A stretch of DNA of 64,000 nt from an uncultured Fusicatenibacter sp. (GCA_902493585.1 CABUPZ010000002.1:25145-89144); one strand, 5' to 3'. Positions 52,397 through 60,941 are shown, counted from the first letter of the stretch. Made by a program: numbers and translations. Notes: generated by a model not told the origin, from the sequence alone.

Positions 52397-53602
52397 ATGT
52401 ACTGTACAAGAAAAGTAGCAGAAGATATTTACTGGATTGGCGGATCGGACCGCCGTCTGGCGCTGTTTGAGAATCTTTTTCCGATTCCCCGTGGAGTGGC
52501 GTATAACTCCTACCTGATCATGGACGAGAAGACGGCTGTGATGGATACCGCAGATTCTTCCATCACCCGTCAGTTTATTGAAAATATTGCACACGTGCTC
52601 AATGGACGCCCGCTGGACTACCTGGTAGTCAACCATATGGAGCCGGACCACTGTGCAAATATTGAGGAGCTTCTGGTGCGCTATCCGGAAATGAAGATCG
52701 TGGGCAATGTCAAGACCCACAACATGATCCGTCAGTTCTACGATGCAGATCTGGAAGGCAGAACCGTGACTGTAAAGGAAGGCGACACTCTGTCCCTTGG
52801 AAAGCGTACCCTGCATTTCTTTTTTGCCCCGATGGTGCACTGGCCGGAGGTTATGGTTGCATGGGAAGAAACAGATAAGATCCTGTTCTCCGCGGATGCA
52901 TTTGGAAGCTTTGGCGCACTGAATGGAAACATCTTTAATGATGAAGTGGATTTTGACAGAGACTGGCTGGCAGAAGCACGCCGCTACTATACAAACATCG
53001 TTGGAAAATACGGTCCGCAGGTGCAGAACGCGTTGAAAAAGCTGTCTGCTCTGGAAATCAAGATGTTCTGCCCGCTGCATGGACCAATCTGGCGCAGCGA
53101 TCTGGGATATCTGCTGGACAAGTATGACAAGTGGAGCCGCTACGAGCCGGAAGACCGCGCCGTGGTGATCGTGTACGCATCCATGTATGGAAATACAGAA
53201 AACGCGGTCAATGTTCTGGCGGCGGAACTGGCTGAGGCAGGTGTGAAGAATATCGCCATGTATGATGTGTCCAGCACACATGTATCTGAGCTGATCGCAG
53301 AAGTTTTCCGCTGCAGCCATCTGGTACTGGCAGCGCCGACCTACAACAATGGTATTTACCCGGCGATGCTGAACTTCCTGCATGACATGAAAGCTCTGAA
53401 TGTACAGAATCGTACCGTAGCGTTGATGGAGAATGGAAGCTGGGCGCCGTCCAGCGGAAAGCAGATGCGCGCTCTGCTGGAAGAGATGAAAGGAATGGAG
53501 ATCCTTGAGCCGGTTCTTACGGTGAAATCCGCATTGAAAGAGGAAGCCCTGAATTCCGTAAAAGAAATGGCAGATACTATCGCAAAATCTCTGAACGCAT
53601 AA
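52397..53602 (+). CDS. fprA: A-type flavoprotein (diiron oxygen/NO reductase)
   Basis: 401-residue FprA/flavo-diiron protein that reduces O2 or NO to protect the anaerobe. The metallo-beta-lactamase half (about 1-250) has diiron ligands in VVNHMEPDHCANIEEL and MVHWPEVMVAWEET, plus CPLHGPIW. The flavodoxin half starts VVIVYASMYGNTENAVNVLA and ends with the FMN 90s-loop region APTYNNGIYPAM. AAAGGAG is 7 bases before the ATG at 52397; upstream in-frame codons from 52334 lie in the promoter. Monocistronic. Confidence 0.95.
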   Translation: MYCTRKVAEDIYWIGGSDRRLALFENLFPIPRGVAYNSYLIMDEKTAVMDTADSSITRQFIENIAHVLNGRPLDYLVVNHMEPDHCANIEELLVRYPEMKIVGNVKTHNMIRQFYDADLEGRTVTVKEGDTLSLGKRTLHFFFAPMVHWPEVMVAWEETDKILFSADAFGSFGALNGNIFNDEVDFDRDWLAEARRYYTNIVGKYGPQVQNALKKLSALEIKMFCPLHGPIWRSDLGYLLDKYDKWSRYEPEDRAVVIVYASMYGNTENAVNVLAAELAEAGVKNIAMYDVSSTHVSELIAEVFRCSHLVLAAPTYNNGIYPAMLNFLHDMKALNVQNRTVALMENGSWAPSSGKQMRALLEEMKGMEILEPVLTVKSALKEEALNSVKEMADTIAKSLNA

Positions 53603-53606
53603 AAAT

Positions 53607-53699
53607 GAAAAACGAAGCCCCTGTTCCCGGCAGCGTGTTTGAAAATTCTTTTCTGTAATTTTCAGATACACGCTTGCAGGAGCAGGGGCTTCGTTTTTT
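53607..53699 (+). terminator. terminator after fprA
   Basis: Outer arms AAAAACGAAGCCCCTG and CAGGGGCTTCGTTTTTT enclose a second helix (CGTGT / ACACG) and an AT-rich loop. The T-run ends the structure. Near-identical sequence TTCAGATACRCGCTT occurs in the loop of the terminator at 60992. Confidence 0.85.
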
Positions 53700-53752
53700 C
53701 AAAGATATCTTTTCGTCAAAGACGGAAACAGCCATTTCCTGTTTTATATAAT

Positions 53753-53793
53753 GAAAAAAAGCTGTTTCGAAAACGGAACTTCGAAACAGCTTT
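53753..53793 (-). terminator. terminator of the SRP RNA gene
   Basis: On the minus strand, AAAGCTGTTTCGAA and TTCGAAACAGCTTT form a 13-14 base perfect stem with an 8-9 base loop, followed by seven T residues. Confidence 0.92.
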
Positions 53794-53799
53794 GAACAT

Positions 53800-54071
53800 T
53801 CTTTTTAACGTGCGCCGCACGTCGAACCCACATCACAAACGTTACTCCTACAGCCTACTCGATCCAGGCACCCTCACGGCACACAGAAGGTTCTGCTTAG
53901 TGCTGCTGCATTCCTGCCCTGACACGGTTCACAGATTCCTGTTGCGTAAGACCCAGACGTCAACGTCACTTATAGAAGGCAGCTTTGCAATGAAAGGCCC
54001 TCGGATTGGCATCACCCCTGCTATAGCGGATTGCAGGTACAGGGCACCGCTATCTCCCCGGCTGCACGGAC
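53800..54071 (-). ncRNA. ffs: signal recognition particle RNA (large, with Alu domain)
   Basis: Read on the minus strand, the gene starts GTCCGTGCAGCCGGGGAG and continues AGCGGTGCCCTGTACC, matching the 5' Alu region of Bacillus-type scRNA. The conserved S-domain hairpin follows: GTCAGG, then GCA-GGAA-TGC with the GGAA tetraloop, then AGCAGCACTAAGCAGAAC. About 270 bases in all, the long Firmicutes form, and flanked by a consensus promoter and a perfect terminator. The RNA works with Ffh for membrane-protein targeting. Ends are estimated to within about 5 bases. Confidence 0.95.
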
Positions 54072-54075
54072 TTTA

Positions 54076-54104
54076 AGTATAAAGGATTTCGCGCCAAATG
54101 TCAA
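54076..54104 (-). promoter_or_regulatory. consensus promoter of the SRP RNA gene
   Basis: On the minus strand TTGACA, exactly 17 bases, TATACT, five to seven bases before the RNA 5' end. Confidence 0.9.
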
Positions 54105-54222
54105 TGGGGCGGGGAAATTTTTCAAATACGCCTTGGTGTGAAGGAGTTAATGTACATTCCCTCCCCCTCTCCCTGATTTCGTCCGTTTTCGCTCATCTCT
54201 GTCCGTTTTCGCATCTCCCCTC

Positions 54223-54251
54223 TTGACAAGTTGTTTTGTCTATAATAGAAT
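54223..54251 (+). promoter_or_regulatory. promoter of the mntP leader
   Basis: TTGACA, a 17-base spacer and TAGAAT, placed directly upstream of the riboswitch. The bases before it (54160-54212) contain two copies of the AAACGGAC-type edge motif on the minus strand. Confidence 0.75.
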
Positions 54252-54261
54252 GTTACCGTAT

Positions 54262-54385
54262 ATTTGAGAATCCCTGAGGGAGTAGTCAGCAGTAGAGCTG
54301 TGATAGTATCAACACAATGATGGAGACATCTGGTATTATCTGAAATGACGAGACTTGGAGAGGCATGGTATCCCATAGCCTTTTC
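54262..54385 (+). promoter_or_regulatory. yybP-ykoY family manganese riboswitch
   Basis: The leader of mntP holds the two conserved strands of this class: GAGGGAGTAGTCAGCAG at the 5' side and ATGACGAGACTTGGAGAGG at the 3' side, with helices between. The class binds Mn2+ and turns on manganese exporters, and the gene below is mntP, its most common target. After the aptamer, GGCATGG-tat-CCCATAGCC followed by a T-rich stretch could be the expression platform (terminator that is avoided with bound metal). Boundaries are approximate; the assignment rests on conserved strands and gene context. Confidence 0.85.
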
Positions 54386-54513
54386 AGGTCTTTTTCTGTG
54401 TCCGAAAATGCACGAAAGCGGGCCAATGCTGATGGAAAACCGGGAAAAGGAAACGATTCAGCTGCGGAGGCGGATGGCTGAGCGGTAACAAGAAGAAGGA
54501 GGAAAAGTAAAAA

Positions 54514-55074
54514 ATGGGTTTTGGTGAATTGTTTGTACTGGCAGTAGGGTTGGCGATGGATGCCTTCGCCGTGGCTGTCTGTAAGGGACTGGCGCTGAAA
54601 AAGATCAGTGCGGGAAAAGCATTGCTGGTCGGACTCTGGTTCGGAGGGTTTCAGGGTTTGATGCCGTTTATCGGATATTTGCTGGGAACCGGTTTTGAGG
54701 ATAAGATCAAAGCCATTGATCACTGGATTGCGTTTATTCTGCTGGGACTGATCGGATTAAATATGATCCGTGAAGCTTGTTCCGGGGAGGAAGAGGAGGC
54801 GGATGCCTGTCTTGATGTGAAGAGCATGTTTCTTCTTGCTGTGGCGACCAGCATTGATGCGCTGGCGGTAGGGATTACCTTTGCGTTCCTTAAGGTAAAT
54901 ATTGTAATGGCAGTTTCTACCATCGGTGTGATCACCCTGATCCTTTCCGCGGCGGGAGTTTTCATTGGACATATTTTTGGTGAAAAATATAAGGCAAAAG
55001 CGGAGATGGCAGGCGGAATCATTCTGATCCTGATCGGGCTGAAGATTCTTCTGGAGCATCTCGGTATCCTGTAA
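54514..55074 (+). CDS. mntP: manganese efflux pump MntP
   Basis: 186-residue MntP (YebN, DUF204) exporter with six helices in two inverted halves. Each half carries the conserved acidic motif: GLAMDAFAVAVCKG near residue 13 and ATSIDALAVGITFA near 110. An acidic cytoplasmic loop (GEEEEADACLD) joins the halves. AGGAGG lies about 10 bases before the ATG. It is expressed through the manganese riboswitch upstream and closed by a hairpin at 55102, so it is a single-gene unit for relief of manganese excess. Confidence 0.96.
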   Translation: MGFGELFVLAVGLAMDAFAVAVCKGLALKKISAGKALLVGLWFGGFQGLMPFIGYLLGTGFEDKIKAIDHWIAFILLGLIGLNMIREACSGEEEEADACLDVKSMFLLAVATSIDALAVGITFAFLKVNIVMAVSTIGVITLILSAAGVFIGHIFGEKYKAKAEMAGGIILILIGLKILLEHLGIL

Positions 55075-55101
55075 GCACAGAAAAAGGGAAATGAAAGTAA
55101 A

Positions 55102-55153
55102 AAACAGCGTCAGAATCATTCAGTATCACTGCTGTCTGATTTTGGCGCTGTTT
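55102..55153 (+). terminator. terminator after mntP
   Basis: AAACAGCGTCAGAATCA pairs with TGATTTTGGCGCTGTTT (15 of 17 positions); the 3' side is followed by GTGTTTG rather than a pure T-run. Confidence 0.7.
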
Positions 55154-55181
55154 GTGTTTGTAAAATTTAAAAAAAATGTAA

Positions 55182-55210
55182 TTGCATATCCGGGGAAATA
55201 CGGCTATGAT
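55182..55210 (+). promoter_or_regulatory. candidate promoter of the deacetylase gene
   Basis: TTGCAT, a 17-base spacer and TATGAT, about 45 bases before the start codon. Confidence 0.55.
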
Positions 55211-55254
55211 TAATGTGTGTAAATGAATGTTTAAAGCGGGGAGCATACGGATAG

Positions 55255-56367
55255 ATGAAAAGGGAAACATTAAAAGCCAGAAGAAACCGGATGAAAAGAA
55301 AAAAGCTGATAGAGAACAGTACCAGGATTGCAGTCTGCGTCGCTGCGGCGCTGGCAGTGATCACGATCGGATGGAAGATTGGAGCGCCGTTCCTGGAAAA
55401 AGAAGGCGGATTGGCAAAGACCGAGGGACCGGTGGTGGAAATTCAGGCGGCAGAGACAGAAGACGGTTCGGGAGCAGCGGGAATCGCACAGCTGGCGGAG
55501 ACGACGGAGGTGCCTTACGAGGCGCCGGGATGGCAGTACGATAATACCGGCTGGTGGTATGCAGTCAGCGGCGATACCTATTATCAGAATGGGTTTGCCG
55601 ACATCGACGGGAAAACCTACCATTTTGACGGATCCGGATATATCTCCACGGGATGGACGCCGATCGGAGGCAAGGGTTATTATTTTGATGAAAATGGCGT
55701 TTACGATGAAGCGGCGGACAGCTCGATGATGGTTGCGTTGACGTTCGACGACGGACCGGGGGCGCACACCGGAGAACTTCTGGATACATTGAAGCAGTAT
55801 GGCGCCAAAGCGACATTCTTCCTTCAGGGCGTGAATATTGAACAGTATGGCGGAGACGCGATCTCCCGGATGGGGGCGGAAGGTCATATGATCGGCAACC
55901 ATTCCTATGACCATCCGAATATGTTGAAACTGTCGGCGGAAGATGCGGCGGTTCAGTTTCAGAAGACGGATGACCTGATTGCCCAGTACAACAACGGGAC
56001 CGGTGCTGCAGCGGTACGTTTTCCATATGGAAATACAAGCAGGGAGTTGGAGGCCATTGCTGCTCGTCCGTGTTTTATGTGGGATCTGGATACCCTTGAC
56101 TGGGAGAAGAAAAACGCGCAGACAAATGCTGCCGCTGTCCTGGACAATGTAAAGCCGGGGCAGATCATATTGATGCATGATACCTATCAGGCGACGGTGG
56201 AAGCGTGCCAGACGATCATACCGGAGCTGATCAACCGCGGTTATGAATTGGTAACGCTGGACACACTGGCGGCAGCCAAAGGAGTGGAACTTCAGAACGG
56301 TGTGACTTATTACGGTTTTTCCGATGCGGATATTGAGGCGGGTCATATCAGTGATGAAGGGGAATAA
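55255..56367 (+). CDS. polysaccharide deacetylase with cell-wall-binding repeats
   Basis: 370-residue exported enzyme. A basic N-terminus and one helix (RIAVCVAAALAVITIGWKIG, about 23-42) anchor or export it. Two to three choline/cell-wall-binding-type repeats follow (GWQYDNTGWWYAVSGDTYY, DGKTYHFDGSGYISTGW and GGKGYYFDENGVY, about 90-155), then a NodB domain with TFDDGPGAHT (motif 1), GNHSYDHPN (His-x3-His metal site) and a late LMHDTY. It should remove acetyl groups from peptidoglycan or another surface glycan. The C-terminal region (LVTLDTLAAAKG) completes the fold. Related to lysozyme-resistance PgdA-type enzymes. Confidence 0.92.
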   Translation: MKRETLKARRNRMKRKKLIENSTRIAVCVAAALAVITIGWKIGAPFLEKEGGLAKTEGPVVEIQAAETEDGSGAAGIAQLAETTEVPYEAPGWQYDNTGWWYAVSGDTYYQNGFADIDGKTYHFDGSGYISTGWTPIGGKGYYFDENGVYDEAADSSMMVALTFDDGPGAHTGELLDTLKQYGAKATFFLQGVNIEQYGGDAISRMGAEGHMIGNHSYDHPNMLKLSAEDAAVQFQKTDDLIAQYNNGTGAAAVRFPYGNTSRELEAIAARPCFMWDLDTLDWEKKNAQTNAAAVLDNVKPGQIILMHDTYQATVEACQTIIPELINRGYELVTLDTLAAAKGVELQNGVTYYGFSDADIEAGHISDEGE

Positions 56368-56372
56368 AAAGG

Positions 56373-56399
56373 CTAACCGTTCAGCCAGCGGAACGATTG
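56373..56399. repeat. dispersed intergenic palindrome, copy 6
   Basis: CTAACCGTTC, eight bases, GAACGATTGC: the same unit as the other copies with decayed outer bases, 6 bases after the deacetylase stop. Confidence 0.65.
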
Positions 56400-56550
56400 C
56401 GGCATTCGCCCATGAAAAATACGAAAAAGGATCTGACGGTTCGGCGGCTGAAACAGAGGTCAGGACCGCAAATCATAAATATCATGTGCCGGGTATGCAG
56501 GAATCCAGGGAGTTCCGAGTATCCCGGCCGTTTTTACAGGAGGAAAAGGT

Positions 56551-56887
56551 ATAAGACAGCTGAAAGTGGCCCTTGCGGGATTGGGCAGCAGAGGAAAGGA
56601 CACCTATGCGGTGACGGCGAAACTCTTTCCGGAGAAAATGAAAATTGTGGCGATCGCAGACATCGACGCGGCGAAGGTTGCGGAGTGTTATCAGATACCG
56701 CAGGAATATTGTTTCCACAGTGCGGAGGAACTGCTGGCACAGGAGAAACTGGCGGATGTGATGTTTATCACGACACAAGACCGCCAGCATGTGGGGCAGC
56801 CAATCGGTTTTGCCGGATGGGAAGCAGATCGTGAAATTTCTGCTGGAATACTGCCGGGATTCCCTGGGAGGAAGAGAGTTTTACTAG
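56551..56887 (+). pseudogene. Gfo/Idh/MocA oxidoreductase remnant
   Basis: A ribosome binding site AGGAGGAAAAGGT leads to an ATA codon where a start should be, and from it the frame reads RQLKVALAGLGSRGKD, KIVAIADIDAAKVAE and ADVMFITTQDRQHVGQ, the Rossmann domain of a Gfo/Idh/MocA dehydrogenase. The catalytic and C-terminal regions are missing; after residue 80 the frame breaks and another frame ends with KQIVKFLLEYCRDSLGGREF. Start lost, middle deleted: a clear pseudogene. Confidence 0.8.
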
Positions 56888-56986
56888 CATGCCCGCGCGA
56901 AAAATACGGCTTCCAATGCCCTGGCTCTGTCCTGTGGTTTTGTTTATCAGCGCTCGGAGCAGTAAAAATAGCTGGATGAAGAGAAC

Positions 56987-57041
56987 AAAAAATCCATGAC
57001 GTTTTTGGAAAAAGATTTTCCAAAGATATCATGGATTTTTT
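56987..57041 (+). terminator. terminator after the oxidoreductase remnant
   Basis: AAAAAATCCATGA pairs with TCATGGATTTTTT; inside, TTTGGAAAA and TTTTCCAAA form a second hairpin. Confidence 0.85.
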
Positions 57042-57243
57042 GATATCCTTTTGCCTGAATGATTCTGGATACCTTTCTTTTTTTCAACACTTTGCAGTTT
57101 TCATACGTTATATAGATAAAAGCAGATAAAACATCTGGAAATCTGAGCAGACAGAGTCATCACTACGGGTGATCAAATCGCTAGAAATCGTTCGCGATAA
57201 GTAAAATGCTCAGGATGATATTCTGTTGAAAAAGGAGATTGGT

Positions 57244-58839
57244 ATGTCAAGAATATCTGAACTTTCGATTGTAGAAATTCCTTTAAAAATTCGTATTGTG
57301 CGAATTTTCTTGGAACTTGTAGCATTTGTAATGTCGCTGCTTCCGTCGTTTCTGTCCTTATATCTGACGGACGAGATGATAGAAAAAAGAAGAGAGATTC
57401 CTTATTACTGGATGTTGTTGACGGTTATTGTCTGTCTGTTGATTCATCTGTTCCAGTTTTATTTTTCAAAATACAAATCACAGGTATATGTCAATCGAGT
57501 TGTAGAAAAATAACGCATGGAGGTAGCCGGAAAAATTTCCAGATGTCAGAACTCAGCATATGAGAAGGAGTCGAAAAGTAAGATATTTAATATCATCAAC
57601 GATATGAATCCGGTTTACACACTGGCTAATTATCTGATCTGCGTTCCCGTCGATCTGATTGAGGTTTTGGTAGTGATTTTAATTATTTTCCGGATTCATT
57701 GTGGGCTTGGTATAATTGCGTTACTGATGACACCGTTGTATCTGATTTCCAGCTATCTTAATAAAGACAAATTGGAACAATTGGTTAGCAAAGAGCGAAA
57801 AAATCTGGATAACTGGCAGAGAGAGGTGGATATCATTCTGAATCATAAGGTCAGCATTGGATTGAATCACTCATGGAATTATATGCTGGAAAGATACAAA
57901 AATGCTATGGAGAGCTTATATCAGACGCAGAACCAGAAACATTTTTTTCTGCTACTGACGCAGGAAATGCCAAAATTGATTACTACTCTTGCGCCGTTGC
58001 TGATTTTGATTGTGGGTGGAAATCTTGTTGTGAATTCTCAGATGACATTGGGGGCTCTTCTGCTTACCCTTCAGCTGATTGTTTATTTGTTTAGTCCTTT
58101 GGGAGATATCGCTATGGTACATGCCGATCTTATGAGCCAGAGATCGAATTTTAAGCGTGCCAGAGATTTTTTCCGAATGAATGAACAGACGGAAAAATTA
58201 CCCGGATGCCCCCAAAAAGAGATAATGATTAAAAATGTTACCTTGCGACGTCCGGATTGTTCGATTTTGTATAAGATACCGGAGTTGAATGTTCATGGGA
58301 CAGGGCTTGTTCTGATCCAAGGAGAAAACGGATGTGGAAAGTCCACGCTTTTTAATATTTTTTCCGGAGTGTTTTCGGAGGAGCAGGTAGAGATTGGAAA
58401 GGATGGAGATTTTCAGATAGCGTCCGAGTATCGTGGGGATTTCGCCTATTTATTTTATCCCAATTTTATCTTTCCGGGGACTGTTAAGGAAAACATTCTC
58501 TGTGGACGTAAGTTTGTACCTGAAGTCTATCATGAGATCGAAAAGATTCTGCATTTGCCGCCGACCAATAAGGAAGTGCATACAAAACCGGAAAACCTGT
58601 CGCTGGGAGAAAAGCAGAAGATCTTTCTTGCGAGAATTTTAATTGACGACCATCAGTTTCTTCTTCTTGATGAACCAGGCAGCAATCTGGATGATCAAAC
58701 AGAGAAAAATTTTGCGAGAGAGTTAGAGTATAGAAAGAAAGAAAAACTGATTATGGTAATCAGTCATAATAAAATCTATGATGAGATTGCAGATCAAATT
58801 TACATAATACAGGATGGAATAATGCAAAGAAAAAGGTAA
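57244..58839 (+). pseudogene. ABC exporter (permease-ATPase) with in-frame stop
   Basis: One continuous reading frame of 532 codons, broken by a single TAA at 57511-57513 (codon 90). The N-terminal piece has two helices and a ribosome binding site AAAGGAG; the second piece starts RMEVAGKISRCQ and continues the transmembrane domain, then the ATPase with Walker A QGENGCGKSTLFNI, signature LSLGEKQKIFLARIL and FLLLDEPGSNLDD. Two-domain exporters of this size often carry peptides or bacteriocins. No ribosome binding site precedes the second ATG (57517), so the protein is probably not made; a CAA or GAA to TAA change would explain it. AT-rich relative to the flanks. Both halves are otherwise intact, so the stop is recent or a sequencing error. 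Confidence 0.8.
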
Positions 58840-58902
58840 ATTTTTGGCAAATAGGGGTTGCCAAGTTCTTTTGGTGTAAGTTATAAGAAAAAAACATGAT
58901 AA

Positions 58903-59070
58903 TTCCTATTGTTGTCGATAAATTGGATAAAAGAGCATTTTCTGGATAAAATCTTGTTCTATTCAAAGACAATTGAAGAATTTAAGAATAAAATACCAGA
59001 ACAATGTCATAATTGCAAAATGGTATCGTCATGTAAAGGGCACGGCTGCAAAGACTGTTCTTTCTTCTGA
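58903..59070 (+). pseudogene. C-terminal fragment of a SPASM-like radical SAM protein
   Basis: In one frame after a stop codon, 55 codons read IKEHFLDKILFYSKTIEEFK, then IPEQCHNCKMVSSCKGHGCK and end with KDCSFF. The spacing C-x2-C-x5-C-x4-C-x2-C is that of the auxiliary Fe-S cluster at the end of SPASM-type peptide-modifying radical SAM enzymes. No start codon with a ribosome binding site and no radical SAM core is present. It lies 63 bases after the broken exporter gene. Confidence 0.5.
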
Positions 59071-59149
59071 TCCTCTTTCTGGTTGTGAGATATGTGACAA
59101 GCCGTCTGTACAGCAGAGTAAACTTTGCGATCATCGAGCAGGCTCGTTC

Positions 59150-59419
59150 CTATTTGCGGGAAAAACTTGTGCGGCATTTTTCTTTCAGGTTCTGGGCTTT
59201 TACTTCCTCAAACGTCTTTTCGTCAAAGGGAGAAGCGCCAACGCAGAAAATAATCCAGTCGTATTGAGAAAAATCATTGCCTTTGTAGCTTTTTTGTTCA
59301 TAAATATCGCAGGGGAATTCGGCGCTCAGCATATCAACATACTTTTTGGTTGCGCCATACTTTGACTTGTACAGGATCAGGATTTGTTCCGTCGGGTCTG
59401 CGCATTTACTGCGATACAA
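59150..59419 (-). pseudogene. internally deleted flavodoxin-domain remnant
   Basis: On the minus strand the frame reads ILILYKSKYGATKKYVDML, then DFSQYDWIIF and CVGASPFDEKTFEEVKAQN. In intact flavodoxin-domain proteins about 60 residues separate the last two blocks; here they are fused, so the middle (FMN-site region) is deleted. The first residues have no ribosome binding site, and the end is frameshifted after LKEKC. Remaining sequence from 59071 to 59149 and 59420 to 59586 holds no gene I can support. Confidence 0.65.
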
Positions 59420-59586
59420 TGTAACGGAACTTCCAAATACCCGCAGAATATGGCTGAAAATTCACTTGAAAAAAATAAAAAGTAGTTTATAGTTGAGAAT
59501 AAAGGGCGTTTCCGTGAACAAAACGGAGTCTGCGGCAAAAATGTTTCAATACATTTAGGGAGAAAAAGAAAAGAGAGGGAGATCAT

Positions 59587-60600
59587 ATGAGAAACGAAGC
59601 ATTACTGGAAGAACTGACACAGGCGTTCGGTGTCGCGGGGTTTGAGGGTGAGGTGCGTGAAATCATCCGCCGGGAGGCACAGCCTTACGCCGATGAGATC
59701 CGTGAGGACGCGATGGGCAATCTGATCGTTCTGAAAAAAGGAACGGACAGCCCGAATAAGAAGCGCATCATGTTTGCGGCGCATATGGACGAGATTGGGT
59801 TCATGGTCAAGAAGATCCTGCCGGACGGGACGCTGCTGATCTGCAATCTCGGCTGGAACTGGGCGGGCTCCGCTTACAACGGGCGCGTGCGCTTCCGCAA
59901 TGGCGTGACGGGCGTGGTCGGCTGCCGCGGTTCCATTGAGGACGCGAAAAACGATGTGAAAAAACTGTTTGTGGATATCGGAGCGAAGGACGCGGAGGAT
60001 GCGAAGAAGTATGTGCGCCTTGGCGATCCCTGTGGTTATATGGGTCCGTATCTTCATATGCAGAACGATCGGATCTGCTCGAAGTCTCTGGACAATCGGA
60101 TCGGATGCTGGCAGCTGCTGGAAGCTCTGCGGGACAATGACGGCAGTGGTCCCAATGATGTTTATTATGTGTTTACTGTGCAGGAGGAGCTTGGCTGCCG
60201 CGGTTCCGGTCCGGCAGCGGAAGCAATCCGGCCGGATATCGGTGTTGCGGTGGATATCACCCCGGCTCATGATTATCCCTGTGATCTGGAGGGAAGCAAT
60301 GAGGTCGGCAAAGGGGTCGCGGTCAAAGTCTGCGATCCGTCGGTTGTCTGTGACGAGAGGATCGTGAGCGCGATGGAAGCGTGCTGCCGGCAGATGGAGA
60401 TTCCCTACCAGCTGGAAGTGATCGACCAGGGCGGAACGGATGCGTCCAGCATGAATCTGTCCCACTATGGCGTCCGGGTGGGAGGCATCGCGGTGGCGAC
60501 ACGGTATCCTCACTGTCAGAGTTGTGTGGCTTCCCTGAAAGATATCGAGGCGGGAGCAAGACTATGCGCGGCGTTTGCAAAGTATGAGTTTGTCTGGTGA
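59587..60600 (+). CDS. M42 family metallopeptidase
   Basis: 337-residue zinc or cobalt aminopeptidase of the M42 (PepA/FrvX/endoglucanase M) family, active as a large tetrahedral complex in the cytoplasm. Metal-site and catalytic blocks: FAAHMDEIGFMV, CSKSLDNRIGCW, FTVQEELGCRGS, AVDITPAHD and ATRYPHCQSC. The inserted PDZ-like domain lies at about 75-170. AGGGAG is close to the ATG. A peptide or glutamyl aminopeptidase is the usual role. It joins PepF at the other end of the window as a second peptide-degrading enzyme. Confidence 0.93.
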   Translation: MRNEALLEELTQAFGVAGFEGEVREIIRREAQPYADEIREDAMGNLIVLKKGTDSPNKKRIMFAAHMDEIGFMVKKILPDGTLLICNLGWNWAGSAYNGRVRFRNGVTGVVGCRGSIEDAKNDVKKLFVDIGAKDAEDAKKYVRLGDPCGYMGPYLHMQNDRICSKSLDNRIGCWQLLEALRDNDGSGPNDVYYVFTVQEELGCRGSGPAAEAIRPDIGVAVDITPAHDYPCDLEGSNEVGKGVAVKVCDPSVVCDERIVSAMEACCRQMEIPYQLEVIDQGGTDASSMNLSHYGVRVGGIAVATRYPHCQSCVASLKDIEAGARLCAAFAKYEFVW

Positions 60601-60614
60601 GAGGCGGGTGGGGG

Positions 60615-60640
60615 TGACCGCTCAGCCAACTGAACGGTTA
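60615..60640. repeat. dispersed intergenic palindrome, copy 7
   Basis: TGACCGCTCAGCCAACTGAACGGTTA: TGACCG-TCA- and -TGA-CGGTTA arms pair with a few mismatches. It lies 12 bases after the M42 stop. Confidence 0.6.
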
Positions 60641-60674
60641 TGGCCGGCGCTTAAAGTATTTGGAGGAACAGAGA

Positions 60675-60941
60675 ATGGAAGAAAAACATTACCTATGGCC
60701 GTATGCCAATGAAGCCGGACAGGAGGAGACAGTAGTCTGTGATGCTCTGGATATTCTGACGGTGGCTGAGATGGTGCTGCATGCCTGTCTGCTGCGGAGA
60801 TCCAGTTCTGTTCCGCTGTGTTTCGAAAGAAGCGATGATTCGGAAAAAGATCCTGCTGCAGACCGTGTACATATCACAGTGTTTCAGGAAAACGGCCAGG
60901 TGAAATCCCGGAGGGCGCCATCCGGCTGGAGCATCCGCTGA
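60675..60941 (+). CDS. small protein of unknown function, C-terminus possibly frameshifted
   Basis: 88 residues from the ATG at 60675, with GGAGG 8 bases upstream. The N-terminal part (MEEKHYLWPYANEAGQEETV, then DALDILTVAEMVLHACLLRR) looks coding; an acidic middle and DRVHITVFQENG follow. The last 14 residues are basic and odd. In another frame, 60900 to about 60970 reads EIPEGAIRLEHPLMNRAKFV, which continues to a stop and looks more protein-like. A one-base shift near 60900 would restore about 97 residues. Function unknown; I cannot place the family. Confidence 0.55.
   Translation: MEEKHYLWPYANEAGQEETVVCDALDILTVAEMVLHACLLRRSSSVPLCFERSDDSEKDPAADRVHITVFQENGQVKSRRAPSGWSIR

Noticed and set aside
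52373..53671. 432-codon open frame antisense to fprA
   Set aside because: Covers fprA and its terminator on the other strand; no family features.
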